Below are positions 8,410 through 20,129 of a DNA stretch of 64,000 nucleotides, one piece after another. How positions within the stretch are numbered: position 1 is the first letter of the stretch; every line of letters begins with the position of its first letter. The stretch lies in contig MWJO01000014.1 of NCBI GenBank assembly GCA_002027195.1, positions 1 through 64,000 on the forward strand, given 5' to 3'. The notes below the pieces were generated by a model. The model searched no databases and was not told the DNA's origin. It saw nothing but the letters and a program-made list of their open reading frames with translations. The DNA comes from Streptomyces sp. GKU 895 (GTDB lineage: Bacteria; Actinomycetota; Actinomycetes; Streptomycetales; Streptomycetaceae). The translations under genes and the position numbers were made by a program.

Positions 8410-9825
8410 CCGCCGGGTCCGCAGGCCCACCGCGACCAGCGCGGCGGTGGCCAGGACGACGGCCGCGTCGATCGCGACGACCGTGCGGACGCCGGTCAGC
8501 AGGTCACCGGCGGTCGTCGCCAGCACGCCGAGCAGCGGGATGCCGACCGTGATGCCGACCTGCTGGGTCGAGGTGACCAGCCCGGTCGCCAGACCCTGCT
8601 CCTCGTCCGGCACGCCCGAGGTGACGGTCAGGCCGTACGAGATGATCGCGCCGAGGTGGAACATGCTGGCCAGCGAGACGGCGGCGACGGCCAGCCAGAC
8701 CGAGGCGTTGGACTCCCCGAGGCCCAGCAGCGCGGCGATCACGACGCCCTGGCCGGTGAGCGAGACGACCAGCGTGCGGCGGGCGCCGCCGAGCCGGCCG
8801 ATGACCCTCGGCGTGTAGACGCCCGCCACCACCGACAGCACGCCCTGCACTCCGAAGACGAGGCCGGTCTCGAACGCCGACAGGTGCAGGACCTCCTGGA
8901 GGTACAGGGTCAGCACGAAGACGATCGTCGACATCATCGAGAAGGTGACCAGACCGCCCAGGTTGCCCCACGCCACCGTGCGGCGGCGCAGCATCGGCAG
9001 CGACACCAGCGGGGCCGGGCTGCGGGACTCGACGACCGCGAAGGCGGTCAGGAGGGCGAGGCCCGCCACCAGGGTGATGACGACGTCCGTGCGTCCGAAG
9101 CCGTGGTCGGCGGCCGTCGACAGGGCGTAGATCAGCGAGAGCAGACCGCCGGTGACGGTGACCGCGCCGGGGATGTCCAGGCGGGGGCGGTCCGGGGTGC
9201 GGGACTCCGGCAGCAGGCCGGGCGCCAGCGGCAGGACGAGCAGCGCGAACAGGGTCAGCAGACCCATCGTGGAGCGCCAGCCGAAGGCGTCGGTGAGGAC
9301 GCCGCCCGCCACCATGCCGACGGTGTAGCCGAGGGACAGCAGGGTGCCGGAGATGCCGAGCGCGCGGTCCCGGGCCGGGCCCTCCGGGAAGGTGGTGGTG
9401 AGCAGGGACATGCCGGTCGGCACGATGGCCGCCGCGCCCACCCCTTGCAGCGCGCGTCCGGCGAGGAACGACGCCGGGTCCCAGGCGAACGTCGCCAGGA
9501 GCGAGGCCGCGCCGAACAGGGCGAGGCCGGTCAGGAACAGCCTGCGGCGGCCGTACAGGTCGCCGATCCGGCCGAACAGCAGCAGGAAGCCGCCGGACGG
9601 CAGCGCGAACGCGGTGACCGCCCACTGGAGCGCGGACTGGCTCATGCCGAGGTCCGCCCCGAGGACGGGCAGGGCGACGTTCAGGACCGAGAAGTCCAGG
9701 GCGACCATGAACTGGGCCGCGCACAGGACGAAGAGGACGAGCTTGTCGCGGTGCGAGAGCCGTGGTGCGGGGACGGTGCCGGTGTCGGTGCCGGCGGTGG
9801 TTGTGGATGCGGTGTCGATCGCCAT
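8371..9825 (-). CDS. MFS drug-exporter-like transporter (DHA2 type)
   Basis: Inner-membrane major facilitator of 484 residues with roughly 14 hydrophobic segments, consistent with the DHA2 drug:H+ antiporters. The family motif ALDFSVLNVALPVLG (TM1, motif D1-like) and GRIGDLYGRRRLFLTG (motif A) are clear. Start ATG 9825 is used; a longer open frame upstream has no hydrophobic or conserved content. It is divergent from an XRE/MmyB regulator with a perfect palindrome between them, so local control and an inducing small molecule are likely (inference). Together with the regulator it separates the phoH block from the deaminase-like gene and era. Confidence 0.87.
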   Translation of the reverse strand: MAIDTASTTTAGTDTGTVPAPRLSHRDKLVLFVLCAAQFMVALDFSVLNVALPVLGADLGMSQSALQWAVTAFALPSGGFLLLFGRIGDLYGRRRLFLTGLALFGAASLLATFAWDPASFLAGRALQGVGAAAIVPTGMSLLTTTFPEGPARDRALGISGTLLSLGYTVGMVAGGVLTDAFGWRSTMGLLTLFALLVLPLAPGLLPESRTPDRPRLDIPGAVTVTGGLLSLIYALSTAADHGFGRTDVVITLVAGLALLTAFAVVESRSPAPLVSLPMLRRRTVAWGNLGGLVTFSMMSTIVFVLTLYLQEVLHLSAFETGLVFGVQGVLSVVAGVYTPRVIGRLGGARRTLVVSLTGQGVVIAALLGLGESNASVWLAVAAVSLASMFHLGAIISYGLTVTSGVPDEEQGLATGLVTSTQQVGITVGIPLLGVLATTAGDLLTGVRTVVAIDAAVVLATAALVAVGLRTRRSGTVEAEAVGAR

Positions 9826-9874
9826 GGGCAAGAGCCTCGCGGCCGTGGAATAGCCGTGGGGAGACGGAAGTTGT

Positions 9875-9895
9875 CCTGGTGGTGGCACCACCAGG
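9875..9895. promoter_or_regulatory. Perfect 21-bp palindrome between MFS and XRE genes
   Basis: Arms CCTGGTGGTG and CACCACCAGG around one central base. It sits midway in the 100-base divergent gap and is the best candidate operator for the adjacent XRE/MmyB-type regulator. Confidence 0.6.
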
Positions 9896-9925
9896 CATCG
9901 GCGGCGGTACGAGGGGGACGAGTTC

Positions 9926-10831
9926 GTGGTGGCGGGGGCTGTCCGGCGGCGGCAGGAGCTGCGGGAGTTTCTGATGAGCCGGCGGGCCCGGGTCTCGCCC
10001 GCCGAGGCCGGGCTGCCGGACGGCGGGGCGCGGCGCCGGACGCCCGGGCTGCGGCGCGAGGAGGTCGCCGTGCTGGCCGGGGTGGGCGCCTCCTGGTACC
10101 AGTGGCTGGAGCAGGGGCGGGACATCTCGGTGTCGCCGCAGGTCGTGGACTCCGTCGCGCGCGTGCTGCGGCTCAGCGGCGCCGAGCGCCGTCATCTGTA
10201 CGTCCTCGCCGGGCTCAACCCGCCCGTGCCCGAGGTGGAGCCGGGCCGGCGGGACATGTGCGACGGGCTGCGGCGGATGATCGACGCGTGGATGCCGTAT
10301 CCGGCGCACATCATGGACCTCTACTACAACTGCGTGCTCTACAACGACGCCGCCGCGATGGTCCTCGGGATGCGGCCCGACATCACGCAGAACTGCCTCG
10401 TCGACTTCTTCACCGACCCGATGTACCGGTCCCGTTCGAGGAGCTGGGCCGAGAACGCGCGTACGGTCGTGGCCCAGTTCCGGGCGGCGTCGGCCGCGCG
10501 GCCCGACGACGAGGGGTTCCGGCAGGTGCTGGCGGACGTGTCGGCGGCGAGCGAGGAGTTCGTCGCGCTCTGGAAGGAGCGGGACATCGAGGACGCCGGG
10601 CAGATCCGCAAGGAGCTGGACCATCCGCTGGCGGGGCTGCTGCACGTCGAGGCGAGCGTGCTGAAGATGCCGGTACGGCCGGACCTGTCGATCGTGCTGC
10701 ACACGCCGATGGACGAGGTGACGGCCGGGAAGCTGGAGTGGCTGGCGTCCCCGGAGGGGCGGCGGGGGGTCATGTATCCGGTGGCGGGACGAGGGTACGT
10801 ATCCTCGGCTCATGACCGACAGCGCGCTTGA
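9926..10831 (+). CDS. XRE family regulator with MmyB-like ligand domain
   Basis: Cytosolic transcription regulator of 301 residues. The N-terminal helix-turn-helix contains the Streptomyces-typical RRRTPGLRREEVAVLAG and WYQWLEQGRD segments (residues about 35-75). A MmyB-type ligand-binding domain follows (PYPAHIMDLYYNCVLYNDAA, then the FFTDP and ARTVVAQFRAASAARPDD stretches). GTG 9926 has a GAGGGGG SD. It is divergent from the MFS exporter gene and probably represses it. Its last 20 bases overlap the start of the deaminase-like gene. Two paralogues of the same build occur in this window (17047-17919 and 49385-50296). Confidence 0.88.
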   Translation: MVAGAVRRRQELREFLMSRRARVSPAEAGLPDGGARRRTPGLRREEVAVLAGVGASWYQWLEQGRDISVSPQVVDSVARVLRLSGAERRHLYVLAGLNPPVPEVEPGRRDMCDGLRRMIDAWMPYPAHIMDLYYNCVLYNDAAAMVLGMRPDITQNCLVDFFTDPMYRSRSRSWAENARTVVAQFRAASAARPDDEGFRQVLADVSAASEEFVALWKERDIEDAGQIRKELDHPLAGLLHVEASVLKMPVRPDLSIVLHTPMDEVTAGKLEWLASPEGRRGVMYPVAGRGYVSSAHDRQRA

Positions 10832-11162
10832 TCCCGAGGACCGCAAGATCGTGACCCTGGCCCGTTCCGCGCGGGCACGCAACGGGGTCCCCGAGGGGGC
10901 GGCGGTACGGGACGACACCGGACGTACGTATGTCGCGGGGACGGTGGCTCTGGCCTCCCTCCAGCTGAGCGCGCTGCAGACGGCTGTCGCGATGGCGGTG
11001 GCCTCCGGGGCGAAGTCGCTGGAGGCGGCGGCGGTGGTGACGGAGGCGGATGCGGCGGCAGCGGCGGATCTCGCCGCGGTGCGGGATCTGGGGGGCGCGG
11101 GGACGCCGGTGCTGCTGGCGGGGCCGGACGGAGCGGTGCGCTCCACGGTGACCGTCGACTGA
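10812..11162 (+). CDS. Cytidine deaminase-like protein lacking zinc ligands
   Basis: 116-residue protein whose size, central ALASLQLSALQTAVAMAVASG helix and position two units from era match the cytidine-deaminase-like gene found there in Streptomyces (from memory). The translated sequence contains no cysteine and no histidine, so the zinc-binding C/HAE and PCxxC motifs of true cytidine deaminases are absent and the canonical reaction is not possible. It may be a fold relic with a binding or scaffolding role. ATG 10812 lies 6 bases after TATCCT (10800-10805) with no SD, consistent with a leaderless transcript that starts inside the end of the preceding regulator gene. Confidence 0.75.
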   Translation: MTDSALDPEDRKIVTLARSARARNGVPEGAAVRDDTGRTYVAGTVALASLQLSALQTAVAMAVASGAKSLEAAAVVTEADAAAAADLAAVRDLGGAGTPVLLAGPDGAVRSTVTVD

Positions 11163-11231
11163 CTTCCGGGTCGGCTGAATTTGAACCTTGTCGTCTTCAG
11201 TCTCTCGCGCATCAATGGAACCGATAGTTCC

Positions 11232-11248
11232 GACGGCCCGTCAGATTT
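11232..11248 (+). promoter_or_regulatory. Shared GACGG-N-CCGTCAGATT motif, copy 1
   Basis: GACGGCCCGTCAGATTT lies about 120 bases before the start of the 158-residue secreted protein gene. A closely similar TGATGGTTCGTCAGATT occurs about 104 bases before the next secreted gene. The core is a small palindrome (GACGG-C-CCGTC). It may be an operator or promoter element. Confidence 0.4.
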
Positions 11249-11367
11249 TCCCCCGCCACCCCCCACGCGGCGCGTCCCGCACCACGCCCCGCCGACGGGC
11301 CGTTCGGGCATCTCCCGTCCATCCCCACATGGCACTTCCCCCGAACGGGGAAGGGAGAGGGAACCCG

Positions 11368-11844
11368 ATGAGAGGCAAACGAACAGCGACCGGTGCGGCA
11401 CTGGTGACCGGGGCGCTCGCGGTCGCCGGGATGGTGTGCGCGCCCGCCGCCCTGGCCGTCACCCCCGGCAGCGCGACCATCAACGCCGACTGCGGCGGCT
11501 TCGGCAGTGGTGAAGCCGCCATCACCGCCACCCAGGACGGCACCGCCGCGACCATGACGATCAACTCCTCGGCCATCACCGCACCGATCGCCCTGTCCGA
11601 GGACTCGATCACCTCGACCCTCACGCTGGTGAACGCCGCCGGCGGCACCACGTCCTTCACCGCCACCGAGAACCCGGCCATCGCCGCCGGCGATCCCGTG
11701 CAGGTCGGCCCGCTCCCGGGTGCCGTGGCCTCGGGTGACAGCCTCGAGGCCTACGGCGGCTCGCTCACGATGACGGTCTTCGGGATCACCATCACCTGCA
11801 CGGCGACCGCACCGCAGTCGCCGGGTCCGTTCGTGTTCGACTGA
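11368..11844 (+). CDS. Small secreted protein of unknown function, WxL/DUF916-like cluster
   Basis: 158 residues from ATG 11368 (SD AAGGGAGAGGG). The N-terminus is a Sec signal peptide (MRGKRTATGAALVTGALAVA ... PAALA), giving an exported mature protein of about 125 residues. The mature part is Thr/Ser/Ala-rich and beta-strand-like. It has exactly two cysteines, near its start (NADCGG) and its end (TITCTATA), probably a disulfide that closes a single beta-sandwich. The next gene begins with a domain framed in the same way, so the two may share a fold. I do not recognise a named family. Secreted, no anchor visible. Confidence 0.7.
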   Translation: MRGKRTATGAALVTGALAVAGMVCAPAALAVTPGSATINADCGGFGSGEAAITATQDGTAATMTINSSAITAPIALSEDSITSTLTLVNAAGGTTSFTATENPAIAAGDPVQVGPLPGAVASGDSLEAYGGSLTMTVFGITITCTATAPQSPGPFVFD

Positions 11845-11859
11845 GTACGAGCAAATGCC

Positions 11860-11907
11860 GGAGCTGCCGCGGTAACTGATGGTTCGTCAGATTGCTGCGG
11901 CAGCTCC
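11860..11907 (+). terminator. Hairpin between the two secreted-protein genes
   Basis: Inverted repeat with perfect 11-base arms GGAGCTGCCGC (11860-11870) and GCGGCAGCTCC (11897-11907). The loop of 26 bases holds the shared CGTCAGATT motif. It could terminate the first gene or act as a regulatory stem; no U-run follows. Confidence 0.45.
11877..11893 (+). promoter_or_regulatory. Shared CGTCAGATT motif, copy 2
   Basis: TGATGGTTCGTCAGATT lies 104 bases before the second secreted gene and matches the copy at 11232-11248 in its CGTCAGATT core. The similar spacing to the two starts suggests common control of both genes. Confidence 0.4.
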
Positions 11908-11996
11908 ATTGACTTCTCACGCAATCCCCACATCAATGCCCCCTGTCGGCGCAGAAGAGCCGCTGCGCCCGCATCCCTCGGAGGGGGCAACCAACC

Positions 11997-13307
11997 ATGA
12001 GAAACCGAAGACGCCGACTGGCGTCGCTGCTCGGGGCGGCCGCGCTCGCCGTCACCGCCGGCGGTGCGCTCGCCGGGCCGGCCGAAGCCGCGGGCAACGT
12101 CGACTTCGCCACCCACTGCATCCCGCCCGCCGTCGCCGGCATCCCGCCCATCGACGGCACCACGACCGCGCTCATCACGGTCGACAAGGCCGCTCCCAAG
12201 GTCGGCGACACCGTCACCGTGACCTACACCGTGGTCAAGCCCGCCGCCAGCAACCCCACCGCCATCAGCCTCCCGGCCGACATCATGACGCCGTCCGGCA
12301 AGGTCACCCTCGGCGGGGCGCAGACCGGGGACGTGACCGTCGTCGGGCCCAAGAAGAACGATCCGGTGGCCGGCAACGCGCCCTTCCCGTCGTTCAGCAT
12401 GACCGGCACCTTCACCGTCACCACCGCCGGAGCCATCACGCTCTCGCCCGGCGACTACAACATCCACACCAGCTACATCCTGGAGCTGGACACCCCCTGC
12501 ACCGTCATCAGCCCGCCCGCGCCCGTCTCCGAGACGATCACCGCGAGTCCGGCCACCCAGCCCAACACCCGTGCCATCACGCTCGGTTCGGCCTCCGGGA
12601 ACCCCGGTGACAGCGTCACCGTCAACGGCAGCCACTTCACGCCGGGCGCCACCGTCACCCTCGCCGGACGCTCCGGTTCCAGCCAGACCGCGGACACCGC
12701 GACCGTGACGGCGGACACCGCCGGAGCCTTCAGCGGGTCCCTGGTCGTGAACGACAAGACCACCACCGGCGTCGTCGCCTACGAGGGCGCGAGCTGGAGC
12801 GACCAGTCCGGTGCCGGGCCCGCCGCCTACACCGTCATCGACAACACACCCGTCCCCGACAACGCCCAGAAGATCAGCACCACGGTGAAGGCGGGCACCC
12901 TGTCCATGGCCCAGGCCGGGGACACCGTCTCCCTGGGCGCGGTCGACTACGGCAAGGGCGGCGCCTCGGGCGGCGACCTCAACACCGTGAGCGTCAAGGA
13001 CTTCCGCGGCGGTGTCGCGGGCTGGTCCCTGACCGGCAAGGTCACCGACTTCACCGGTCCCGGCGCCAAGATCGATGCCGGGGCGCTCAGCTGGACCCCC
13101 GCCTGCACCACCAAGGCGGGCAGCCCCAGCACCTGCCAGGCCGGTTCGTCCGGCACCGTGGGCGCGGCCGGGGCGACCCTCGCATCCGCCCCCGACGGCA
13201 CGGTCACCGGCGGTGAGTTCACCGTCGACGCCAAACTCTCCCTGAACGTACCGGCGTTCACGCCTCCGGGCACGTACTCCGGCGTTCTCACCCTCACGCT
13301 CAGCTGA
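11997..13307 (+). CDS. Secreted multidomain beta protein with WxL-like C-terminal domain
   Basis: 436 residues from ATG 11997 (SD GGAGGGGG, 9 bases). A signal peptide (MRNRRRRLASLLGAAALAVT, cleavage near AEA-A) is followed by a beta domain bounded by two cysteines (THCIPP and DTPCTV, about residues 40-170). An Ig/IPT-like module follows (NPGDSVTVNGSHFTPGATVT, about 200-275). The C-terminal domain (about 295-436) contains VKDFRGGVAGWSLTG and LSWTPA and ends PPGTYSGVLTLTLS, which resembles WxL-type cell-surface domains. The next gene encodes a DUF916-like membrane protein, the usual partner of WxL proteins in Firmicutes, so a peptidoglycan-associated surface role is inferred. Substrate or ligand unknown. 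Confidence 0.75.
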   Translation: MRNRRRRLASLLGAAALAVTAGGALAGPAEAAGNVDFATHCIPPAVAGIPPIDGTTTALITVDKAAPKVGDTVTVTYTVVKPAASNPTAISLPADIMTPSGKVTLGGAQTGDVTVVGPKKNDPVAGNAPFPSFSMTGTFTVTTAGAITLSPGDYNIHTSYILELDTPCTVISPPAPVSETITASPATQPNTRAITLGSASGNPGDSVTVNGSHFTPGATVTLAGRSGSSQTADTATVTADTAGAFSGSLVVNDKTTTGVVAYEGASWSDQSGAGPAAYTVIDNTPVPDNAQKISTTVKAGTLSMAQAGDTVSLGAVDYGKGGASGGDLNTVSVKDFRGGVAGWSLTGKVTDFTGPGAKIDAGALSWTPACTTKAGSPSTCQAGSSGTVGAAGATLASAPDGTVTGGEFTVDAKLSLNVPAFTPPGTYSGVLTLTLS

Positions 13308-13363
13308 CCGTACGGGCGTCCGCACCCGCCCGTGTCACCTCGTACAAGTGGGGGTCCGCACCC

Positions 13364-17046
<3,683 letters not shown>

Positions 17047-17050
<4 letters not shown>

Positions 17051-17919
17051 GGGGTTGTCCGCTGGGGGGTGAGGTCCTGCAGGCCCACCACCCGCAGCAG
17101 CTCCAGGCGTTCGTACGCCTCTGTTCCCGGGCGGGCTGTGTGGACGACCAGGAGGTGGTGGTGTTCGTGGCTGACCATGACCTCGCAGTCGAGTTCCAGC
17201 AGGCCCACCACGGGGTGCACGAAACGCTTCGTGGCCTTGTCGCGCTGGGTCACCTCGTGCTCGTCCCACAGCAGCGCGAACTCGGCGCTCAGGTCGCGGA
17301 GTTCGGCCACCAGCGCGGCCGGTTCCGGGTCGTCGGGGCGGGCCGCGGCCACCGCACGCAGGGTGGCGACCTGGGTGCGGGCGTGATCCGCCAGGTCCTC
17401 CTCGGGGAAGAGCGTCCGCGCGGCCGGGTCCAGGAAGAACCGCCGGACCAGGTTGCGGTCCCGGCGCGGCCGGGACATCACGTCACCCACCAGCGCCTTC
17501 GCCATCGCGTTCTGGGCCAGCACCTCACCGCAGTCGTTCACCACCTGCGCCGGGGTGTCGTGCAGCCGGTCGAGGATGAGCAGCAGGCCGGGGCGGACGT
17601 GCGCCGACGCCGTCTCCCGGCGTGGGGGTTCCTCGCCCACCAGGTGGAACAGGTGGTCCTGCTCGACGTCCGTGAGGCGCAGCGCCCGCGCCAGTGCCGT
17701 CAGCATCTGGCGGGACGGGCGCGGGCCGCGGGACTGTTCCAGGCGCGTGTAGTAGTCCACGGACATGCCCGCGAGCGACGCCACCTCCTCCCGCCGCAGG
17801 CCGGGCGTACGGCGCCTCGCCCCCGGCGTCAGGCCCACGTCCGACGGGGTCAGGCGGGCGCGGCCACGGCGTAGGAAGTCCGCCAGTTCGGGTCGGTTCA
17901 CCCCTCCAGCCTGCGGCAC
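17047..17919 (-). CDS. XRE family regulator with MmyB-like ligand domain
   Basis: 290-residue regulator of the same build as the genes at 9926 and 49385: a helix-turn-helix with RRRTPGLRREEVASLAGMS and YYTRLEQSRGPRPS, then a MmyB-type domain (VVNDCGEVLAQNAMAKAL, RRFFLDPAARTLF, TQVATLRAVAAARPDDPE). GTG 17919 is used; a second GTG 18 bases downstream has its SD too close. It is divergent from the NAD(P)-dependent reductase gene at 18021, a common pairing in Streptomyces (from memory), and probably represses that gene. The gap contains TTATCCAGG, a half-site similar to one in the 49.3 kb divergent gap. Confidence 0.88.
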
Positions 17920-18020
17920 CGCGCTCTCCTTATCCAGGGACTGCCGGTCCCCCGATCGAGAGGTCTCTCCCGCACGCCACGAACCCGGCCGAGGCTGGTC
18001 ACCGACGAGAGGAGCACAAG

Positions 18021-18878
18021 ATGCTGACGTTGGTGACAGGGACGACCGGGCAGGTCGGCCGACGGTTCGTGCCCCGGCTGCTGGCCCAGGCCCGACCGGG
18101 CGAGAGGGTGCGGGTGCTCGTGCGGGACGCCGGCCGCGGGGAACCCTTCGCCGAGCTGGGCGCCGAGGTCGTGGTCGGCGATCTGCGGGACGCCGAGGCG
18201 CTCGGCAAGGCGGTCGCCGGCGTGGACGTGGTCGTGAACGTCGCGGCCGCCTTCCGCGGCGTACCGGACGAGGAGTGCCGGGCCGTCAACCACGACGCCG
18301 CAGTGCAGCTGGGGGCGGGCCGCGCTCGCTGCCGGGGGTGGGGGCGGTTCGTGCAGGTCAGCACGGGCCTGGTGTACGGCACCGGTCGCGGGCGCCCGCT
18401 GACCGAGGACGACGAGAGCCGGCCCGGCGGGGGGATGTGGGGCGCCTACCCCGAGTCCAAGGCGCGGGCGGAGCGGGAACTGCTCGCGATGGACGGGCTG
18501 GACGTACGCGTCGCCCGCCTCCCCTTCGTGTACGGCGAGGGCGACCCCCATCTCGCCCAGTCCCTGATGTGGGCCAAGCACTGGGCGGCCACCCAGCGCC
18601 TGCACATGGGCCACCACGTGGACGTCGCCCAGGGCCTGCTGCGCATCCTGCACGCACCGGGCATCGCGGGCCGGATCTACAACATCGCCGACGACGCCCC
18701 CGTCACGGCGGTGGAGCTGCACCAGCTGAACGGCGCCGAGGTCCCGCCGGAGCTGCACGAGCGGACCGACCCCGACCCGTGGCTGGTGCTCATGTCGACG
18801 GAACGGATCCGAAGGGAGCTGGGGTACCGGCCGGTGTATCCGTCGGTCTATGCGGCCAGGGACGCTGGAGCGCTGTGA
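18021..18878 (+). CDS. NAD(P)-dependent epimerase/reductase, with a locally garbled segment
   Basis: Atypical or extended short-chain dehydrogenase of 285 residues from ATG 18021 (SD GAGAGGAGC). The Rossmann motif GTTGQVG, the VVVGDLRD segment, the catalytic YPESK motif and ARLPFVYGEGDP are all present. Between residues 97 and 108 the protein reads GAGRARCRGWG where the family expects an alanine-rich helix (RAALAAGVG). The DNA at 18312-18345 contains three runs of five Gs, each apparently one base too long; together the three extra bases restore the frame. This looks like homopolymer over-calling rather than biology. It is divergent from an MmyB-type regulator. Confidence 0.83.
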   Translation: MLTLVTGTTGQVGRRFVPRLLAQARPGERVRVLVRDAGRGEPFAELGAEVVVGDLRDAEALGKAVAGVDVVVNVAAAFRGVPDEECRAVNHDAAVQLGAGRARCRGWGRFVQVSTGLVYGTGRGRPLTEDDESRPGGGMWGAYPESKARAERELLAMDGLDVRVARLPFVYGEGDPHLAQSLMWAKHWAATQRLHMGHHVDVAQGLLRILHAPGIAGRIYNIADDAPVTAVELHQLNGAEVPPELHERTDPDPWLVLMSTERIRRELGYRPVYPSVYAARDAGAL

Positions 18879-18888
18879 CGGGGGCGCT

Positions 18889-20129
18889 CTAGTCCACGCC
18901 CCTTATCCGGTCGACGAACACCGCCCCGCCAACCCGATCACCGCCGCGACCAGATACAGCACCCGGTAGCCGCCGAGGTGCGTCACGATCGGCGCGGCCA
19001 CGGCGGGGGCGGCGACCTGGGGGAGGGCGTTGGCGACGTTGATGACGCCGAGGTCCTTGCCGCGGTCCAGGGCCTTCGGCAGGACGTCCGTCATCAGCGC
19101 GAAGTCGACCGACATGAACACCCCGAGGGCCAGACCCAGCAGCGCCGCCACCACGATCGCGCCGGTCCAGGTCTGCCAGGCCGCGAGCAGCGCCGTGGCC
19201 GCCGCCATCAGCGCCCCGGACCAGCGCACGAACGGTTTGCGGCGGCCCACCCGGTCCGACCACACCCCGCCGACCACCACCGTGGCCAGCAGCGTCACGC
19301 TGTTCACCGCGGTGAGGATCAGGACGCCCTGCTCCGGGTCGTCGTGGTGGAGGCGGTCCCGGAGGTAGTAGAGGAGGTAGAGGATCACCAGCGCGTTGCT
19401 GAGGTTGATCAGGAACCGGGTCAGCCAGGCCCAGCCGAAGTCCGGGTAGCGGCGGGGGCTCAACCAGAATCCGCGGGCGAAGGAGCGGCCGTGCCACGGC
19501 GGACGGTCCGCCGCCGGCAGCCGCAGGTCCGGATACCGGAGCACGTACGGCAGGACGCCCGCCAGCGCGAACACCGCGCACGCCGCATACCCCGCCGCGA
19601 TCCCGCCCGCCGCCGTCGCCAGCCCCGTACCGGCCACCGCGCCCAGGACCTGCGCCGCCCCCAACCACCCGCCCACCGAACCGCGTTGCAGCCGCGGTAC
19701 CCGGTCCGGCACGGCCGCCGTCACCGCCGCGAAGGACGCGTTCAGGGTCAGCTGGACCAGGCACCAGCCCAGCGTCATCAGCCACAGCCCGCCCGCGCCC
19801 GCGAGCAGGAGCAGGGACAGGAACCCGCCGCCCGCTCCGGCCACGATCCACGGTGTACGGCGGCCCCAGCGCGCCGTCGTCCGGTCCGACAGGGCGCCGA
19901 AGAACGGGTTGGCGGCCAGGGACACCACCGCGCCGGCGCCCGTCACCCACGCCAGCAGCGTCTCCTTCGACATGCCGGTACCGGGCGCGAAGTCCTCCGC
20001 CTGGCGGGCCAGCAGGATCTGCAGCGGGCCGTACCAGCCCACCCAGATCGCCACGTTGGCGAGCGAGAGGGCCGCCGTCCAGCCCCGGCCGACCCGCTCC
20101 ACGGGCTCGTCCAGGGCCGTCGTCGTCAC
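18889..20129 (-). CDS. MFS transporter (sugar/cation-symporter-like) with possible 3' frameshift
   Basis: Major facilitator of about 410 residues beginning at GTG 20129, overlapping the stop of the upstream beta-glucosidase gene (ATG/GTGA-type coupling at 20126-20129). About 12 hydrophobic segments; motif-A-like NPFFGALSDRTTARWGRRTPW and VVVGGVWSDRVGRRKPF are clear. Position in one operon with a GH1 enzyme suggests uptake of a beta-glucoside (inference). The current frame ends at 18903 as LAGRCSSTG. One additional G in the CGGGGC at 18923-18927 would give LAGAVFVDRIRGVD ending at 18889, a more usual C-terminus, so a single-base sequencing error is likely. Confidence 0.82.
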
